From NCBI GenBank assembly GCA_022826195.1, contig JAJDVI010000050.1, positions 49,815-113,814 of the forward strand: a stretch of DNA of 64,000 nt, written 5' to 3'. Origin of the DNA: Acidobacteriota bacterium. GTDB taxonomy: Bacteria; Acidobacteriota; Vicinamibacteria; Marinacidobacterales; Marinacidobacteraceae. Positions 8,723-19,538 of this stretch are shown here, in pieces. The position numbers were made by a program, and so were the translations under genes. Position 1 is the stretch's first letter, and each line of letters begins with the position of its first letter. A model generated the notes under the pieces. The model did no database searches and was not told the DNA's origin. It was given only the letters and a program-made list of their open reading frames with translations.

Positions 8723-10263
8723 TGGGTTCCGCGGAGTCGCTCCTCGTCCTTGATTTCGGCTCGCAGTACACGCAGCTGATCGCCCGGCGGCTCCGGGAAC
8801 TCGGGGTGTACTGCGAGATCCTGCCGTGCACGACGCCGGACGGTGAGATCTGGGGGCGCGATCCCATCGGCGTGGTGCTCTCCGGGGGGCCCGAGAGCGT
8901 CTATGGGGACGGCGCCCCGGCGGCTCCGGACGGCGTTCTCGCGCCGCCGGTTCCGGTGCTCGGCGTCTGCTACGGGATGCAGCTCCTGGCGCGCGAGAGC
9001 GGTGGCGACGTGCGTCCGGCGCCGCGCCGCTCGTATGGTCCGGCGGAACTCGAACACGACGGGAACGGACGGCTCTTTGCCGGGGTGCCGGAGCGGTTCC
9101 GGGCCTGGGCGAGCCACGGAGATCTCGTCCACGCCCTGCCCGAGGGATTCCGCCGCACCGCGGGGACCGGGCAGGCGCGGATCGCCGCCTTCGAGAACCC
9201 CGGCCGCCGGCTCTACGGGGTGCAGTTCCATCCGGAGGTCGTACATACCGAGCACGGCGCCGACATCCTGAGGAACTTCGCCTTCGAGGTGTGCGGAGCC
9301 CGGGGCGGCTGGACGCCCCGCTCGCACGCGGAACGGACGATCGCCGCCATCCGCGCTCAGGTGGGCGATGGGCAGGTGGTCTGCGGAGCCTCGGGCGGGG
9401 TGGACTCGACGGTCACCGCCATGCTGGTCCACCGGGCGATCGGAGACCGGCTTCACTGCATCTTCGTGGACAACGGCGTGCTTCGGAAGGACGAGGCGGA
9501 CCGGGTCCGGTCCTCGTTCGAGGAGGGTCTGGGGATCCCGCTCCAGGTCGTGGACGCCGCGGAGCGCTTCCTGGGCCGGCTGAAAGGCGTGCGCAGCCCC
9601 GAGCGGAAGCGGAAGATCATCGGGCGCGAGTTCATCCGGGTCTTCGAGGAGGCCTCCCGCGACATCCCGGACGTGCGTTTCCTGGCGCAGGGGACGCTTT
9701 ATCCCGATGTCATCGAGAGCGTCTCGGTGAAGGGACCCTCGGCCGTGATCAAGAGCCATCACAACGTGGGCGGCCTGCCCAAGCGCATGCGGCTGAAGCT
9801 CATCGAACCGCTGCGCGAACTCTTCAAGGACGAGGTCCGGGTGTTGGGACGGCAACTGGGGGCGCCGGCGGGACTCGTGGACCGCCATCCCTTCCCAGGT
9901 CCCGGGCTGGCGGTCCGGATGCTCGGCGCCGTCGAGGAGTCCGGCCTCGACGTCCTGCGCGAGGCGGACGCGATCCTCGAGGAGGAAATCCGGTCTGCCG
10001 GCTGCTACGACAGCATCTGGCAGGCGTTCGTGGTCCTGTTGCCGCTTCGCACCGTGGGCGTCATGGGAGACGCCCGGACCTATGAGCGGGTCGCGGTCAT
10101 CCGCGCGGTGGAGAGCCGCGACGGGATGACCGCGGACTGGGCCGCCTTGCCCCACGAACTCCTGGTCCGGGTCTCGAACCGCATCACCGGGGAAGTGCGG
10201 GGGGTGAACCGGGTGGTTCTGGACATCACCTCCAAGCCTCCCGGCACCATCGAGTGGGAGTGA
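8722..10263 (+). CDS. guaA: GMP synthase (glutamine-hydrolysing)
   Basis: Converts XMP to GMP using glutamine and ATP. 513 residues in the usual order: class I amidotransferase domain with VLGVCYGMQLL (nucleophile Cys83) and the FHPEVVHTEHG His/Glu pair; ATP pyrophosphatase domain with the PP-loop SGGVDST near residue 224; C-terminal dimerisation domain ending in the conserved KPPGTIEWE. The start at ATG 8722 gives MGSAESLLVLDFGSQYTQ, which matches the family N-terminus; an upstream in-frame ATG at 8680 would add 14 atypical residues. dnaE follows after seven bases, so they are likely co-transcribed. Confidence 0.96.
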   Translation: MGSAESLLVLDFGSQYTQLIARRLRELGVYCEILPCTTPDGEIWGRDPIGVVLSGGPESVYGDGAPAAPDGVLAPPVPVLGVCYGMQLLARESGGDVRPAPRRSYGPAELEHDGNGRLFAGVPERFRAWASHGDLVHALPEGFRRTAGTGQARIAAFENPGRRLYGVQFHPEVVHTEHGADILRNFAFEVCGARGGWTPRSHAERTIAAIRAQVGDGQVVCGASGGVDSTVTAMLVHRAIGDRLHCIFVDNGVLRKDEADRVRSSFEEGLGIPLQVVDAAERFLGRLKGVRSPERKRKIIGREFIRVFEEASRDIPDVRFLAQGTLYPDVIESVSVKGPSAVIKSHHNVGGLPKRMRLKLIEPLRELFKDEVRVLGRQLGAPAGLVDRHPFPGPGLAVRMLGAVEESGLDVLREADAILEEEIRSAGCYDSIWQAFVVLLPLRTVGVMGDARTYERVAVIRAVESRDGMTADWAALPHELLVRVSNRITGEVRGVNRVVLDITSKPPGTIEWE

Positions 10264-10270
10264 GGCTCCC

Positions 10271-13200
10271 GTGAGCGGCGCCGGCTCGGGGGCGGTGGAG
10301 AACCGTCCCTTCGTCCACCTCCACACCCACACCGAGTACTCGCTGCTCGACGGCATGAGCCGGCTCTCCGACATCGTCGGGCGGGCCGCGCGCGAGGGGA
10401 TGCCGGCGGTGGCGATCACGGACCACGGAAACCTGATCGGCGCCCTCAAGTTCCACGGGGCTGCCCGCGAGGTGGGCGTGAAGCCCATCCTGGGCTGCGA
10501 GGCCTATGTCGCGCCCGGGAGCCGGCGGGAGCAGAACCCCGATTCGGAGAACCAGCACCTGGTCCTGCTGGCGAAGAACCGCACGGGTTTCCGCAACCTG
10601 ATGCGGCTCAGCTCGATCGCCTATACCGAGGGGTTCTACTTCAAGCCCCGGATGGACTTCGAGCTGCTGGCGGAGCATCACGAAGGACTCATCGCCCTTT
10701 CGGCATGTCCCAAGGGGATCGTGCCCCGCGAAGTGACGACCGACGGCGACCCCGTCGAGTGGGCGGGCCGTTACCAGGAGGTCTTCGGCAAGGACAACTA
10801 CTACCTCGAGATCATGGATCACACCCCGCCGGGCGGGGCCACTCCCGAAGGGGCCCGGCTTTCCGACCTCGAGCAGCGGATTCGCACCGGAGTGGTCGAG
10901 GTCGCCCGGAAGACCGGGATCCCCCTGGTGGGCACGAACGATTCGCACTATGCCTCGGCCGAGGACGCGGATGCGCACGATCTGCGTCTTTGCATCAGCA
11001 CGAACCGGCCGGTGCGGGATCCCCGGCGGCTGAAGTTCCATTCGGACCAGTTCTTCTTCAAGTCGTCGGAGGCGATGCGGGCCGTCTTCGACGACTGCCC
11101 CGACGCCTACCGGAACACGCTCGAGATCGCGGAGCAGGTCGAGGATTTCGAGCTGGTCGAGAAACGCAACCTGCTTCCGGATTTCGAGGTGCCCGCGGAG
11201 ACGACGCTGGACGCGCACTTCGAGGAGAGCGCCCGGAGCGGTCTGGCCCGGCGCCTGGAATCACCCGAGGTGCACGGCGACCGGCCCCCGCGTTCCGACT
11301 ACGAAGACCGCCTCGCCATGGAGCTGGACGTGATCCGGCGAACGGGCTACTCCGCCTACTTCCTCATCGTGCAGGACTTCGTGCGTTTCGCCCAGGACTG
11401 CCACATTCCGGTGGGCCCGGGACGCGGTTCGGCAGCCGGCAGCCTCGTCGCCTACGCCCTCGGAATCACCGACATCGACCCGCTCGCCCACGGTCTGCTG
11501 TTCGAGCGGTTCCTCAATTCGGAACGGATCAGCCCGCCGGACATCGACGTGGACTTCTGCGAGGTCCGGCGGGAGGAAGTGCTCGACTACGTGACGGAGA
11601 CCTACGGCAACGACCGGGTGGCCCAGATCATGACGCTCGGGACCATGCAGGCCAAGCTGGTGCTCCGCGACGTGGGCCGGATGCTGGAACTGCCGCCGCC
11701 GCAGGTGGATCGCCTCGCGAAGCTGATCCCCGACGGCATGAGCCTGCCGCAGGCGCTGGAGAGCGTCACGGAGCTCCGGGAAGCGCGCCGGAACCCGGAG
11801 TTCGCCCGCCTCTTCGAACTCGCCGCGAGGCTCGAGGGATTGCCGCGCAGCATCGGGACCCACGCCGCCGGGGTGGTCATCGCCCCGGGGCCGCTCGAGG
11901 AAATCCTGCCGCTCTACCGCGACGTGGAGACCAGGCGGCCGGGTTCCGGCAGAGCCCCGAAGGGGTCCGGTCAGGCGGTGACGGTCCGGCGCCGCACCCA
12001 GTGGGACATGAACGACTGCGAGGCCGCCGGGCTCTTCAAGATGGATTTCCTCGGCCTCCGGAACCTCACGCAGATCGAGGACTGCGCCCGCCGGGTGCAG
12101 GAAGACCCGAACACGTCCTGCACCGCCGGGGAGGTGGAGGCGCTCGCCCTCATCCGCGCCGGACACTTCGAAAAGGTGCCGCCGGATCCCGAGACCTTCC
12201 GGCTGTTCGCGCGGGCGGACACCGACGGGATCTTCCAGTTCGAGAGTCCCGGAATGCGCGATCTGCTGTCCCGGTACGAACCCGAGAACCTGGACGACCT
12301 GGCGGCGATGAACGCGCTCTACCGGCCCGGCCCGCTTGAGAGCGGGATGGCGGACGACTTCGTGGCGGCGAAGAAGAAGGGCCGGCTCTCCGACAAGCTG
12401 GATCCGCGGGTGCGTGAGCTCGTCCAGGAGACGCGGGGCCTGATCGTCTATCAGGAGCAGGTCATGCTCGTGGCGCAACAGCTGGCCGGTTTCTCGTTGA
12501 ACCGGGCGGACGGACTGCGGAAGGCCATGGGGAAGAAGGACCCCGAGCGGATGGCCAGGGAGGAGGGGGGCTTTGTCGAGGGGGCGGTGGCGGGAGGCCT
12601 CTCCCGCCAGGTGGCGCAGGAGACGTTCCAGCAGATCGCGAAGTTCGCGGGGTACGGGTTCAACCGCTCCCACGCCGTCGGCTACGCGCTCGTCGCCTAC
12701 GTCGCCGGTTGGCTCAAGACCCACTTCCCGCTGCACTTCCTCGCGTCGCTGCTGACCGCACAACACCGCGCCGGTGACAAGGACGAGCGGATCGCGCGGA
12801 TTCGGCATGGCGCCGAGGCCGCCGGGATCCCGGTGCTGCCCCCGGACGTCCAGCGCAGCGGGGCGGAGGCCGTGGTGGAGGGGAGGGGCGTCCGCTACGG
12901 TCTCGAGGCGGTCAAGCAGGTCGGCAGCCGGGCGGCGCGGGAGATCGAACGGGCGCGGCGCGAGCACGGCCGGTTCGAGTCGCTTGGCCATTTCCTCGAG
13001 TCGGTCGAGCCGAAGACGCTCAACCGCGGCGTCGTCGAGGCGCTCTGCTGCGGCGGAGCCCTGGATTTTCTCGACGTGCCCCGCTCGCGGATCCTCCCGG
13101 CGATCCCGGGGGCCCTCGAAGCCGCGCACCGGGTCCGCGGCCGGAAGGAGGCCGGAGTCCAGTCCCTCTTCGGGGGCGGGTCCGAACCGACTCCGGACGC

Positions 13201-13897
13201 TTTTCCGGAGGCCCCCTCGTGGAGCGATGCGGAGCGGCTGCGGCGCGAACGCGAGGCGCTCGGCTTCTACTGGGAAGGACATCCCGCAACGGAGTACCGG
13301 GAGGCGCTGAAGGCGACCGTCACGGGCCCGGTGAAGGCGGCGCTCCATGCGAAGCCGAAGGCGGCGGCGACCGTCGTCGGCCTCGCGCGCGAACTGCGGA
13401 AGCGGACGACAAGGGCGGGGCGGCCGATGGGCCAGTTCACCCTCGAAGACGAAACCGGAGTGATCGGGGTGGTGGTCTTCCCCGACCTGTGGGAGGCGTG
13501 CCCTCCACTCGACGGCGAGCCCGTGGTGGTGGTCGAGGGGAGCCTCCGGGGAGACGCCGCGGGGAGCCCGGGCGGCGGCGGCCGCCGCGGCCAGCGGGGC
13601 GAACTGGCCGCTTCCCAGATCCGTCTCGCCGACGAGGCGCCGTACCAGCTCGCCCGGCGTGTCGAGCTGCTGGTGACCGAACCGGAGCGGCTGGGAGACC
13701 GGTTGCAGGAACTGTTCGTCCGGCATCCCGGGACGCGCCCGTTGCTGCTTCGGGTGCGGAATCGCGGCATCGAGGTCCTGCTCGAGACCGCCACGGAGGT
13801 CCATCCAAGCCGCGCTTTCGCCCGGGCCGCCTGGGAACTCCTGGGGCCGGACACCGTGCGCCTCGACGGCAGGCTGCCGCCTTCCTTCGCGCACTGA
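10271..13897 (+). CDS. dnaE: DNA polymerase III alpha subunit (replicative)
   Basis: The replicative C-family polymerase, 1208 residues. The N-terminal PHP domain begins FVHLHTHTEYSLLDGM. The palm contains GPGRGSAAGSLVAY and the catalytic PPDIDVDF pair around residue 423. The polymerase core ends with NRSHAVGYALVAY, and an OB fold (residues ~1020-1110) and C-terminal tail for clamp and tau binding follow. No epsilon-like exonuclease domain is fused. The start is GTG 10271, seven bases after guaA. A second C-family polymerase of the error-prone DnaE2 class is encoded at 22485-25706, so this copy is assigned as the replicase. Confidence 0.96.
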   Translation: MSGAGSGAVENRPFVHLHTHTEYSLLDGMSRLSDIVGRAAREGMPAVAITDHGNLIGALKFHGAAREVGVKPILGCEAYVAPGSRREQNPDSENQHLVLLAKNRTGFRNLMRLSSIAYTEGFYFKPRMDFELLAEHHEGLIALSACPKGIVPREVTTDGDPVEWAGRYQEVFGKDNYYLEIMDHTPPGGATPEGARLSDLEQRIRTGVVEVARKTGIPLVGTNDSHYASAEDADAHDLRLCISTNRPVRDPRRLKFHSDQFFFKSSEAMRAVFDDCPDAYRNTLEIAEQVEDFELVEKRNLLPDFEVPAETTLDAHFEESARSGLARRLESPEVHGDRPPRSDYEDRLAMELDVIRRTGYSAYFLIVQDFVRFAQDCHIPVGPGRGSAAGSLVAYALGITDIDPLAHGLLFERFLNSERISPPDIDVDFCEVRREEVLDYVTETYGNDRVAQIMTLGTMQAKLVLRDVGRMLELPPPQVDRLAKLIPDGMSLPQALESVTELREARRNPEFARLFELAARLEGLPRSIGTHAAGVVIAPGPLEEILPLYRDVETRRPGSGRAPKGSGQAVTVRRRTQWDMNDCEAAGLFKMDFLGLRNLTQIEDCARRVQEDPNTSCTAGEVEALALIRAGHFEKVPPDPETFRLFARADTDGIFQFESPGMRDLLSRYEPENLDDLAAMNALYRPGPLESGMADDFVAAKKKGRLSDKLDPRVRELVQETRGLIVYQEQVMLVAQQLAGFSLNRADGLRKAMGKKDPERMAREEGGFVEGAVAGGLSRQVAQETFQQIAKFAGYGFNRSHAVGYALVAYVAGWLKTHFPLHFLASLLTAQHRAGDKDERIARIRHGAEAAGIPVLPPDVQRSGAEAVVEGRGVRYGLEAVKQVGSRAAREIERARREHGRFESLGHFLESVEPKTLNRGVVEALCCGGALDFLDVPRSRILPAIPGALEAAHRVRGRKEAGVQSLFGGGSEPTPDAFPEAPSWSDAERLRREREALGFYWEGHPATEYREALKATVTGPVKAALHAKPKAAATVVGLARELRKRTTRAGRPMGQFTLEDETGVIGVVVFPDLWEACPPLDGEPVVVVEGSLRGDAAGSPGGGGRRGQRGELAASQIRLADEAPYQLARRVELLVTEPERLGDRLQELFVRHPGTRPLLLRVRNRGIEVLLETATEVHPSRAFARAAWELLGPDTVRLDGRLPPSFAH

Positions 13898-13960
13898 TCG
13901 ACCGAACTCGGGTTCCGAATCCCGGTTCCGTGGTACGGGATTTGCCTGACGGCGCCTCGC

Positions 13961-13966
13961 TACACT
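13961..13966 (+). promoter_or_regulatory. TANNNT -10-like box next to accA start
   Basis: TACACT ends 7 bases before the GTG start of accA at 13974, and the interval lacks a ribosome binding site. This is compatible with a leaderless transcript. Confidence 0.4.
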
Positions 13967-13973
13967 TCACATC

Positions 13974-15029
13974 GTGCAGCGCGAGTTCCTCGACTTCGAG
14001 GCTGACATCCAGGCGATTGTCCAGCGGATCGAAGCACTTACCGGATATCCCGACAGCCACCGGGCGGAGATCGCCGGGCTGGAACGGGAACTCCTGCGCC
14101 GCCGCCAGCGAGTCTATGCCGGCCTGACACCCTGGCAGCGGGTGCGGGTGGCGCGCCATCCCGAACGTCCCTACTCGCTCGACTATGTGAACCGCATCTT
14201 CACCGGGTTCACGGAGATTCACGGAGACCGCCGGTATGCCGACGACCCGGCCGTCATCGGGGGCCCGGCGTGGCTCGCGGGAGCGCCGGTGATGGTGATC
14301 GGTCAGCAGAAGGGGCGGGACACGGCGGAGCGCATTCACCGCAACTACGGCATGCCCCGCCCCGAGGGCTACCGCAAGGCCCTGCGTCTCATGAAGATGG
14401 CGGAGAAATTCGGCAGACCGGTGATCGCGCTCGTCGACACTCCGGGAGCCTTCCCCGGGATCGAAGCCGAAGAGCGCGGCCAGGCCGAGGCCATCGCCCT
14501 CAATCTCCGGGAAATGGCCCGGCTCGACGTCCCGGTGGTGGTGGCCATCATCGGCGAGGGGGGCAGCGGCGGGGCGCTCGGTATCGCCGTGGGCGACCGG
14601 ATCCTGATGCTGGAAAACGCCATCTACTCGGTGATTTCCCCCGAGGGATGCGCGGCGATCCTGTGGAAGGACCCCGAACGCGCCTACGCGGCGACCGAGG
14701 AAGCGGCGGCCCGCATGCGGGTCACCGCGCCGGAGCATCTCCGGAACGGCCTGATCGACGAGATCGTTCCGGAACCGCCGGGAGGGGCCCACGCGGACCA
14801 CGACGCCGCGGCGGAACTGCTCGGGGAGCGGCTGCGCCTCTCGATCCGCGACGTCTCGGAAGGTTCTCCGGCGGACCGCCGTGAGGCGCGGTACCGGAAG
14901 TTCCGGGCCATGGGGAACTTCGGACTGGAAGAGGCGCCGTCCCGGAGTGCGCCGGATCCTTCCGGCCTGGCGGACAGGGGCGACGCGGGGAGCGGGGCCG
15001 GGGGCCACCCGCCGGCGAACACGGGCTGA
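13974..15029 (+). CDS. accA: Acetyl-CoA carboxylase carboxyltransferase subunit alpha
   Basis: Part of the enzyme that makes malonyl-CoA for fatty acid synthesis. 351 residues. The N-terminal helical segment (FLDFEADIQAIVQRIEAL) and PWQRVRVARHPERPYSLDYV precede the crotonase-fold core with the oxyanion-hole segment IIGEGGSGGALGIAVGD. SVISPEGCAAILWKD is diagnostic of AccA. The last ~45 residues are a low-complexity extension. The start is GTG 13974, where the family similarity begins. The stop overlaps the following lptC-like start (TGATG). accD is not in the window. Confidence 0.95.
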   Translation: MQREFLDFEADIQAIVQRIEALTGYPDSHRAEIAGLERELLRRRQRVYAGLTPWQRVRVARHPERPYSLDYVNRIFTGFTEIHGDRRYADDPAVIGGPAWLAGAPVMVIGQQKGRDTAERIHRNYGMPRPEGYRKALRLMKMAEKFGRPVIALVDTPGAFPGIEAEERGQAEAIALNLREMARLDVPVVVAIIGEGGSGGALGIAVGDRILMLENAIYSVISPEGCAAILWKDPERAYAATEEAAARMRVTAPEHLRNGLIDEIVPEPPGGAHADHDAAAELLGERLRLSIRDVSEGSPADRREARYRKFRAMGNFGLEEAPSRSAPDPSGLADRGDAGSGAGGHPPANTG

Positions 15030-17170
15030 TGCGCGTGCCCCCCCGCGCCCCTTCCCGCGCGCGCCGTCGAGGCGCCCCGATCTTGTCGAGATGGATCGGC
15101 CCGGCGATCACCCTGCTCCTGTTCGCGGGCTTTGCGGTCTTCCTGGTCCTGCGGCTCCAGGAGGGATTCGAGCGGCGCGCGGCGGAGTGGTTCGGTTCGG
15201 CCGACGAGGCGCCCGTCGAGCCCGAGGAGGTGGTCTCGACCGGGGTCGAGTTCACGCGCTTCGATGAACAGGGCCGCCTGCTCCTCGAGGGCCGGGCGGA
15301 GCAGGCGCTCGGGCGGAGCGATGGGCAGCAGCGTTTTCTCGAGGTCGAGGTCCGCCTGATCGAGGTCTTCGCCGATGGCGACGCGGTGGTGGCGGCCGAC
15401 GAACTGCTGCTCGACCCGCAGACCGAGGCGGTCGAGTTCATCGGCAATGCCCTCCTCAGCGTCGAGGGTCTCGAACTCTCGGGACCCCACCTTCATTTCC
15501 GGACCGCGCCCGACCGTCTCTGGTCACGCGATCCGGTGCAGTTCCGGAGCGACGACTTCGTCGGGATCGCCGCGTCGATGCAGTTCGAGGTCGCTGCCGG
15601 CGACGTGTCCCTGCAGGGCGTGGTGGCGGCGCCGGCAACGGAGGACGGTTTTCGGGTCATGGCGGAGCGGGTGCGTTTCGATGGAGACACGGCCGACACG
15701 TCGCTCTTCGGAGACGTGGAGATCAGCTCCAGCGCGATCACCCTCACGTCGAGGGAATCGGTCGTGGCCCGCCGCGATCGGGAGCGGGGCCGGATGCGTT
15801 CCATCGAGGCCGGGTTCGGAACGGAACTTACCTTCGCGGGTCCGCCGGACGCGGCGGGCGACCCGCGGCGGGAGGCGGCCCCGGAGGGGCTGGTGCTGCG
15901 CGGAGACCGGCTCGAGATTCTCCTGGAGGACGGGCGGACGCCGCGCCGCGTCTGGGTGCAGGAGAACCCTTCGCTGCACCGGGGCGAAGGGTTCGAGCTG
16001 CGGGGGAATGAGGGAACGTTCGAGCTCGATTCCGACGGGACCCCGGAGCGGCTGAGCATGACCGGCGAGGTGAGGTCGCGTCTTCCCGGCGGTCCGGGGC
16101 AGCGCTATCTCGTTTCCGTCCGGTCTGCGGAGCTGGCGGTCGACTTCGACCCGGAGGGGGAGATCGCGGGCGCGTCGTTCCACGGGGGGATCGACGCGCG
16201 CCACGGCCGGGCGTCCGCCACCGCGGCGAGCGCGCTTTGGGACGGGGTGGACACGCTCGTGCTCGAAGGCAGTCCGCGGCTGGTGGATTCATCGCTCCTG
16301 GAACTGGAGAGCAGCGATCTGCGGCTGGTGATCGCAGAGCCGAGCCGCGTCGAGGCCGAGGATGCGGTGACCGCGCGGTTTCTTCCGGCCCGGCTGGACT
16401 GGCTGCCGGGCGAGTTCGAGGGAGTGGTGCTCACCGGAGACTCCGCGGTGATGGAGACCGGCAGCGGCGAGGGCGTCTTCACGGGGGGGGTGCGCCTGCT
16501 CTTCGGCCCGAACCGGCTGCTGTCGGACAAGGTCAGCGTGGACGCGGAAGCCAGAACGCTGGAGGCCACGGGGTCGGTCGTCACGTCGCTCGAACTCGAA
16601 ATCCCTCCGCCGGGCGCCGGGGAACCGGACCCGCAGGATTCCGCCGCCGACCTCCCGGCGGCGGAGACCGGGCCGGCTGCGGGCCGGACGGCGGAGGCGG
16701 ACGCCGCGGCGCCCGTGGACGGCGAAGCGGCCCCGGCGTCGCTTTTCCTGTTCAGCGCCGAGTCCCAGCGGTTCCGTTACGACGCGGCCGGCGGGCAGCT
16801 GTCCTACGGAGGAGACCCCCGGCTCGAACGCGTGGGAACGGAAGGTGAGGTCAGCCGGCTGGTCGCCGGGCGGATTGAAGCCGACCTGACGGCAGAGGGG
16901 TCGCTCGGGGCGCTGCGCGGGGTCCAGGGAGCCCGGTTCGAGCGGGGCGGCAACCTGGTGCGCGGGTCCCGCATCCGCTACGAGCCCGGGACCGACATCC
17001 TGTTGGCGTGGGGTTCGCCGGCCGTCGTGAGCGTGGAGGGAAGGATCTCGGAGGGCGGGCTCCTGGAGCTTGGCCTCGGAGACGATCGGACGGAGATTCA
17101 CCCGAGCCGGGCGAGGCGTGCCCTGACCCGCGCTCCCATCGCCAGGAGGGAGGGGCCTTCCCGCCGGTGA
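15029..17170 (+). CDS. Large LptC/LptA-like LPS-export protein
   Basis: 713 residues. A basic N-terminus and one membrane helix (about 28-45) anchor it in the inner membrane with the rest in the periplasm. The first ~190 residues resemble LptC ([20 protein letters not shown] and repeated [21 protein letters not shown] strands). The remaining ~500 residues are beta-rich OstA-like repeats ([47 protein letters not shown]) as in LptA. It therefore looks like a fused periplasmic LPS bridge. lptB follows with a four-base GTGA overlap, which supports the role. Separate lptA, lptF and lptG genes are not in the window. Confidence 0.75.
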   Translation: MRVPPRAPSRARRRGAPILSRWIGPAITLLLFAGFAVFLVLRLQEGFERRAAEWFGSADEAPVEPEEVVSTGVEFTRFDEQGRLLLEGRAEQALGRSDGQQRFLEVEVRLIEVFADGDAVVAADELLLDPQTEAVEFIGNALLSVEGLELSGPHLHFRTAPDRLWSRDPVQFRSDDFVGIAASMQFEVAAGDVSLQGVVAAPATEDGFRVMAERVRFDGDTADTSLFGDVEISSSAITLTSRESVVARRDRERGRMRSIEAGFGTELTFAGPPDAAGDPRREAAPEGLVLRGDRLEILLEDGRTPRRVWVQENPSLHRGEGFELRGNEGTFELDSDGTPERLSMTGEVRSRLPGGPGQRYLVSVRSAELAVDFDPEGEIAGASFHGGIDARHGRASATAASALWDGVDTLVLEGSPRLVDSSLLELESSDLRLVIAEPSRVEAEDAVTARFLPARLDWLPGEFEGVVLTGDSAVMETGSGEGVFTGGVRLLFGPNRLLSDKVSVDAEARTLEATGSVVTSLELEIPPPGAGEPDPQDSAADLPAAETGPAAGRTAEADAAAPVDGEAAPASLFLFSAESQRFRYDAAGGQLSYGGDPRLERVGTEGEVSRLVAGRIEADLTAEGSLGALRGVQGARFERGGNLVRGSRIRYEPGTDILLAWGSPAVVSVEGRISEGGLLELGLGDDRTEIHPSRARRALTRAPIARREGPSRR

Positions 17171-18027
17171 ACACCACGCGAGTCGCCCTGCCGGCCGCGG
17201 AAGCGGGGCAGCCCGCCGCGCCGGATGCGCGTGACGGATCCCCTCGGGCCGCGGTGCGCGCGGGCGAAACGCCGCTGGCCGACCGGGAAACCGGCCCGGC
17301 GCATGTCCTCGCGTGCCACGACCTGGTCAAGACGTACGGCATGCGCCGCGTCGTGGACGACGTGACGGTCCGGGTGGAGAGCGGGGAAGTGGTGGGACTC
17401 CTCGGACCCAACGGAGCCGGAAAGACCACCACGTTTCGCATGATCGTCGGGTTGATCCAGCCGGATCGGGGCACCGTCGCGCTGGACGAGCGGAATCTCA
17501 CCGGCCTTGCCATGCACCGGCGGGCGCGCTCGGGAATCGGGTATCTCCCTCAGGAACCATCCATCTTCCGGGGTCTCACGGTCGAGGAAAACGTGCTGGC
17601 AATCCTCGAGCAGGTGCCCCGGGTAGGACGGCGGGAGCGGCGCGAGCGGGCCGAGGCGCTGCTCGAGGAGTTCGGTCTGACCGAGCGCCGGCGCAACCTG
17701 GGGCACTCTCTTTCCGGGGGAGAGCGCCGGCGGGCGGAGATCGCCCGCGCGCTTGCCCCGGACCCGCGGTTCCTGCTGCTGGATGAACCCTTCGCCGCCA
17801 TCGACCCGATCGCCGTTTCCGAGCTGCAGCGGATCGTCGGCGGCCTGCGCGACCGGGGACTCGGCGTGCTCGTCACCGATCACAGCGTTCGGGAGACCCT
17901 CCGGGTCACCGACCGGGCCTACATCATCGAGGAGGGACGCATCCTGTTCGAGGGCACGCCCGCGGAACTGGTGCGCAGCCCGGACGTGCGGCGGGCCTAC
18001 CTCGGCGAGGACTTCGAGTGGCAGTGA
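17167..18027 (+). CDS. lptB: LPS export ABC transporter ATP-binding protein LptB
   Basis: The ATPase that powers LPS extraction through LptFG. From GTG 17167 it has 286 residues; the first ~45 are a low-complexity extension, then [19 protein letters not shown] starts the LptB-type domain. Walker A is [10 protein letters not shown], followed by the Q-loop region [18 protein letters not shown] (typical of LptB), signature LSGGERRR, Walker [14 protein letters not shown] and switch His in VTDHSVRET. Upstream overlap with the LptC/A-like gene and downstream overlap with rpoN (10 bases) reproduce the common lptA-lptB-rpoN arrangement. Confidence 0.94.
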   Translation: MNTTRVALPAAEAGQPAAPDARDGSPRAAVRAGETPLADRETGPAHVLACHDLVKTYGMRRVVDDVTVRVESGEVVGLLGPNGAGKTTTFRMIVGLIQPDRGTVALDERNLTGLAMHRRARSGIGYLPQEPSIFRGLTVEENVLAILEQVPRVGRRERRERAEALLEEFGLTERRRNLGHSLSGGERRRAEIARALAPDPRFLLLDEPFAAIDPIAVSELQRIVGGLRDRGLGVLVTDHSVRETLRVTDRAYIIEEGRILFEGTPAELVRSPDVRRAYLGEDFEWQ

Positions 18028-19505
18028 GCGCCAGGTCCGGAACCCGAACCGAACTACGGGTCGGGGCGCGCCAGCAGCAGCGACTCACGCTCACGCCGCA
18101 AGTGAGGCAGACGATCGAGATGCTCGTGCTGCCGCTCACGGAACTCCGGGTCCGGGTGCAGCAGGAACTGCTCCAGAACCCGGCGCTCGAAGAGGTGGCC
18201 GAGGAGGAGGAAGAGGACTCCGAATCCGAGGACGAGGCAACGGAAGGGGAGGCCGAGGCGGAGGACGGCGCGCCGGACGACGATCCGGACCCGATGGCGG
18301 AGATCGAGGCCGAGGACTTCTTCCAGGAGAACCAGGACAACACCGGAGGGTTGGCGCTCGGCGAGGAACCGCCCGCTCTCGAGCGGACGCTGGCCGCCGG
18401 ACGTACGCTCTCCCAGCATCTGATCGAGCAGCTCGGCCCGTCCGTCGCCACGGAACTCGAGCGGACGATCGGCCTGGAGATCATCGGCAACCTCGACGAG
18501 CGCGGCTACCTCGACGCCTCGGTCGCCGAGATCGCCGCCCGGGTGGGCGCGCCGGAGGATCAGGTCGAGGCGATGCGAAGACGGATCCTTCGTTTCGATC
18601 CGACGGGCGTCGCCGCCCTCGATCTGGCGGAATGCCTGCTCGCGCAGCTCGAGGCGGCGGGCCAGTCCGCCGGGCCGCTTGGCAGGATCGTGCGCGAGCA
18701 CCTGGATCTCGTCATCCGGGAACGTTTTCGGGAACTCGCCCGCGTGATGGGCGCCGAGGTCGCCGTGGTGATGCGGTGGGTCCGCCGGATCGGAGAACTG
18801 GATTTTCGTCCCGGCAGTCAGTTTGCGCCGGGTCCGGAGCAGGTCGTGGTGCCGGACGCCCGGGCGTACCTGTTCAACGGAGAGTGGCGTGTCGAAATGA
18901 GCGACGGGATTCCGAAGCTCCGCACCAGTCCGGCGTACCGGGCGGTGATGAAGAGTCCGGACCGGCACACGTCCCGGGAGCAGGCTTTTGCGCGCGAGGC
19001 CTGGGTCCGCGCCAAGGGATTCCAGCGTTCGGTGCAGCAGCGTCAGGAGACGGTTCGGCTGGTCGCCGAGGACATCGTGCGCAAGCAGGCCGAGTTCCTG
19101 AATCGGGGCATCGCGTACATCCGCCCGCTCGTCCTGAACGACGTCGCGCAGGACATCGGGCGCGCGGAATCCACGGTTTCGCGCGTCGTGAGCAACAAGT
19201 TCCTGGAGACTCCGCGCGGAGTCATCCCCTTCCGGCGCTTCTTCCACAGCGCCCTGTCGCTGCGGGACGGGCGCCAGGTGTCGTCGGAGGCGGTCCGGGC
19301 CCGGGTCCAGCGGATCGTGGAACGCGAGGACCCCGAGCATCCCCTGGCTGACGACCAGATCGTGCAGCTTCTCGACCGCGAGGGGATCATGATCGCGCGG
19401 CGCACGGTGGCCAAGTACCGCAAGTCCCTGAGAATCCCGTCGTCCAACGAACGCCGCGCCCGCTACCGGAACCGCGCGCCCGAGCGGGGATCCGCGAGAG
19501 GTTGA
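18018..19505 (+). CDS. rpoN: RNA polymerase sigma-54 factor
   Basis: 495 residues. Region I ([19 protein letters not shown], Gln-rich, contacts the activator) is followed by a strongly acidic region II (about 60-100), the core-binding domain, a helix-turn-helix and the C-terminal RpoN box [17 protein letters not shown] that reads the -24 promoter element. The start is GTG 18018, overlapping lptB. The position between lptB and the PTS relay genes matches the conserved rpoN neighbourhood, although the usual hpf (ribosome hibernation factor) gene is absent here. It needs AAA+ activators to initiate transcription; none is encoded nearby. Confidence 0.96.
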   Translation: MAVSARSGTRTELRVGARQQQRLTLTPQVRQTIEMLVLPLTELRVRVQQELLQNPALEEVAEEEEEDSESEDEATEGEAEAEDGAPDDDPDPMAEIEAEDFFQENQDNTGGLALGEEPPALERTLAAGRTLSQHLIEQLGPSVATELERTIGLEIIGNLDERGYLDASVAEIAARVGAPEDQVEAMRRRILRFDPTGVAALDLAECLLAQLEAAGQSAGPLGRIVREHLDLVIRERFRELARVMGAEVAVVMRWVRRIGELDFRPGSQFAPGPEQVVVPDARAYLFNGEWRVEMSDGIPKLRTSPAYRAVMKSPDRHTSREQAFAREAWVRAKGFQRSVQQRQETVRLVAEDIVRKQAEFLNRGIAYIRPLVLNDVAQDIGRAESTVSRVVSNKFLETPRGVIPFRRFFHSALSLRDGRQVSSEAVRARVQRIVEREDPEHPLADDQIVQLLDREGIMIARRTVAKYRKSLRIPSSNERRARYRNRAPERGSARG

Positions 19506-19538
19506 CCGGCGGCGGCGGCTCCCGGATACTGCCCGGCG

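Noticed and set aside
8194..13894. Long minus-strand frames opposite guaA and dnaE
   Set aside because: No recognisable domain; the plus-strand genes carry complete catalytic motifs over the same bases.
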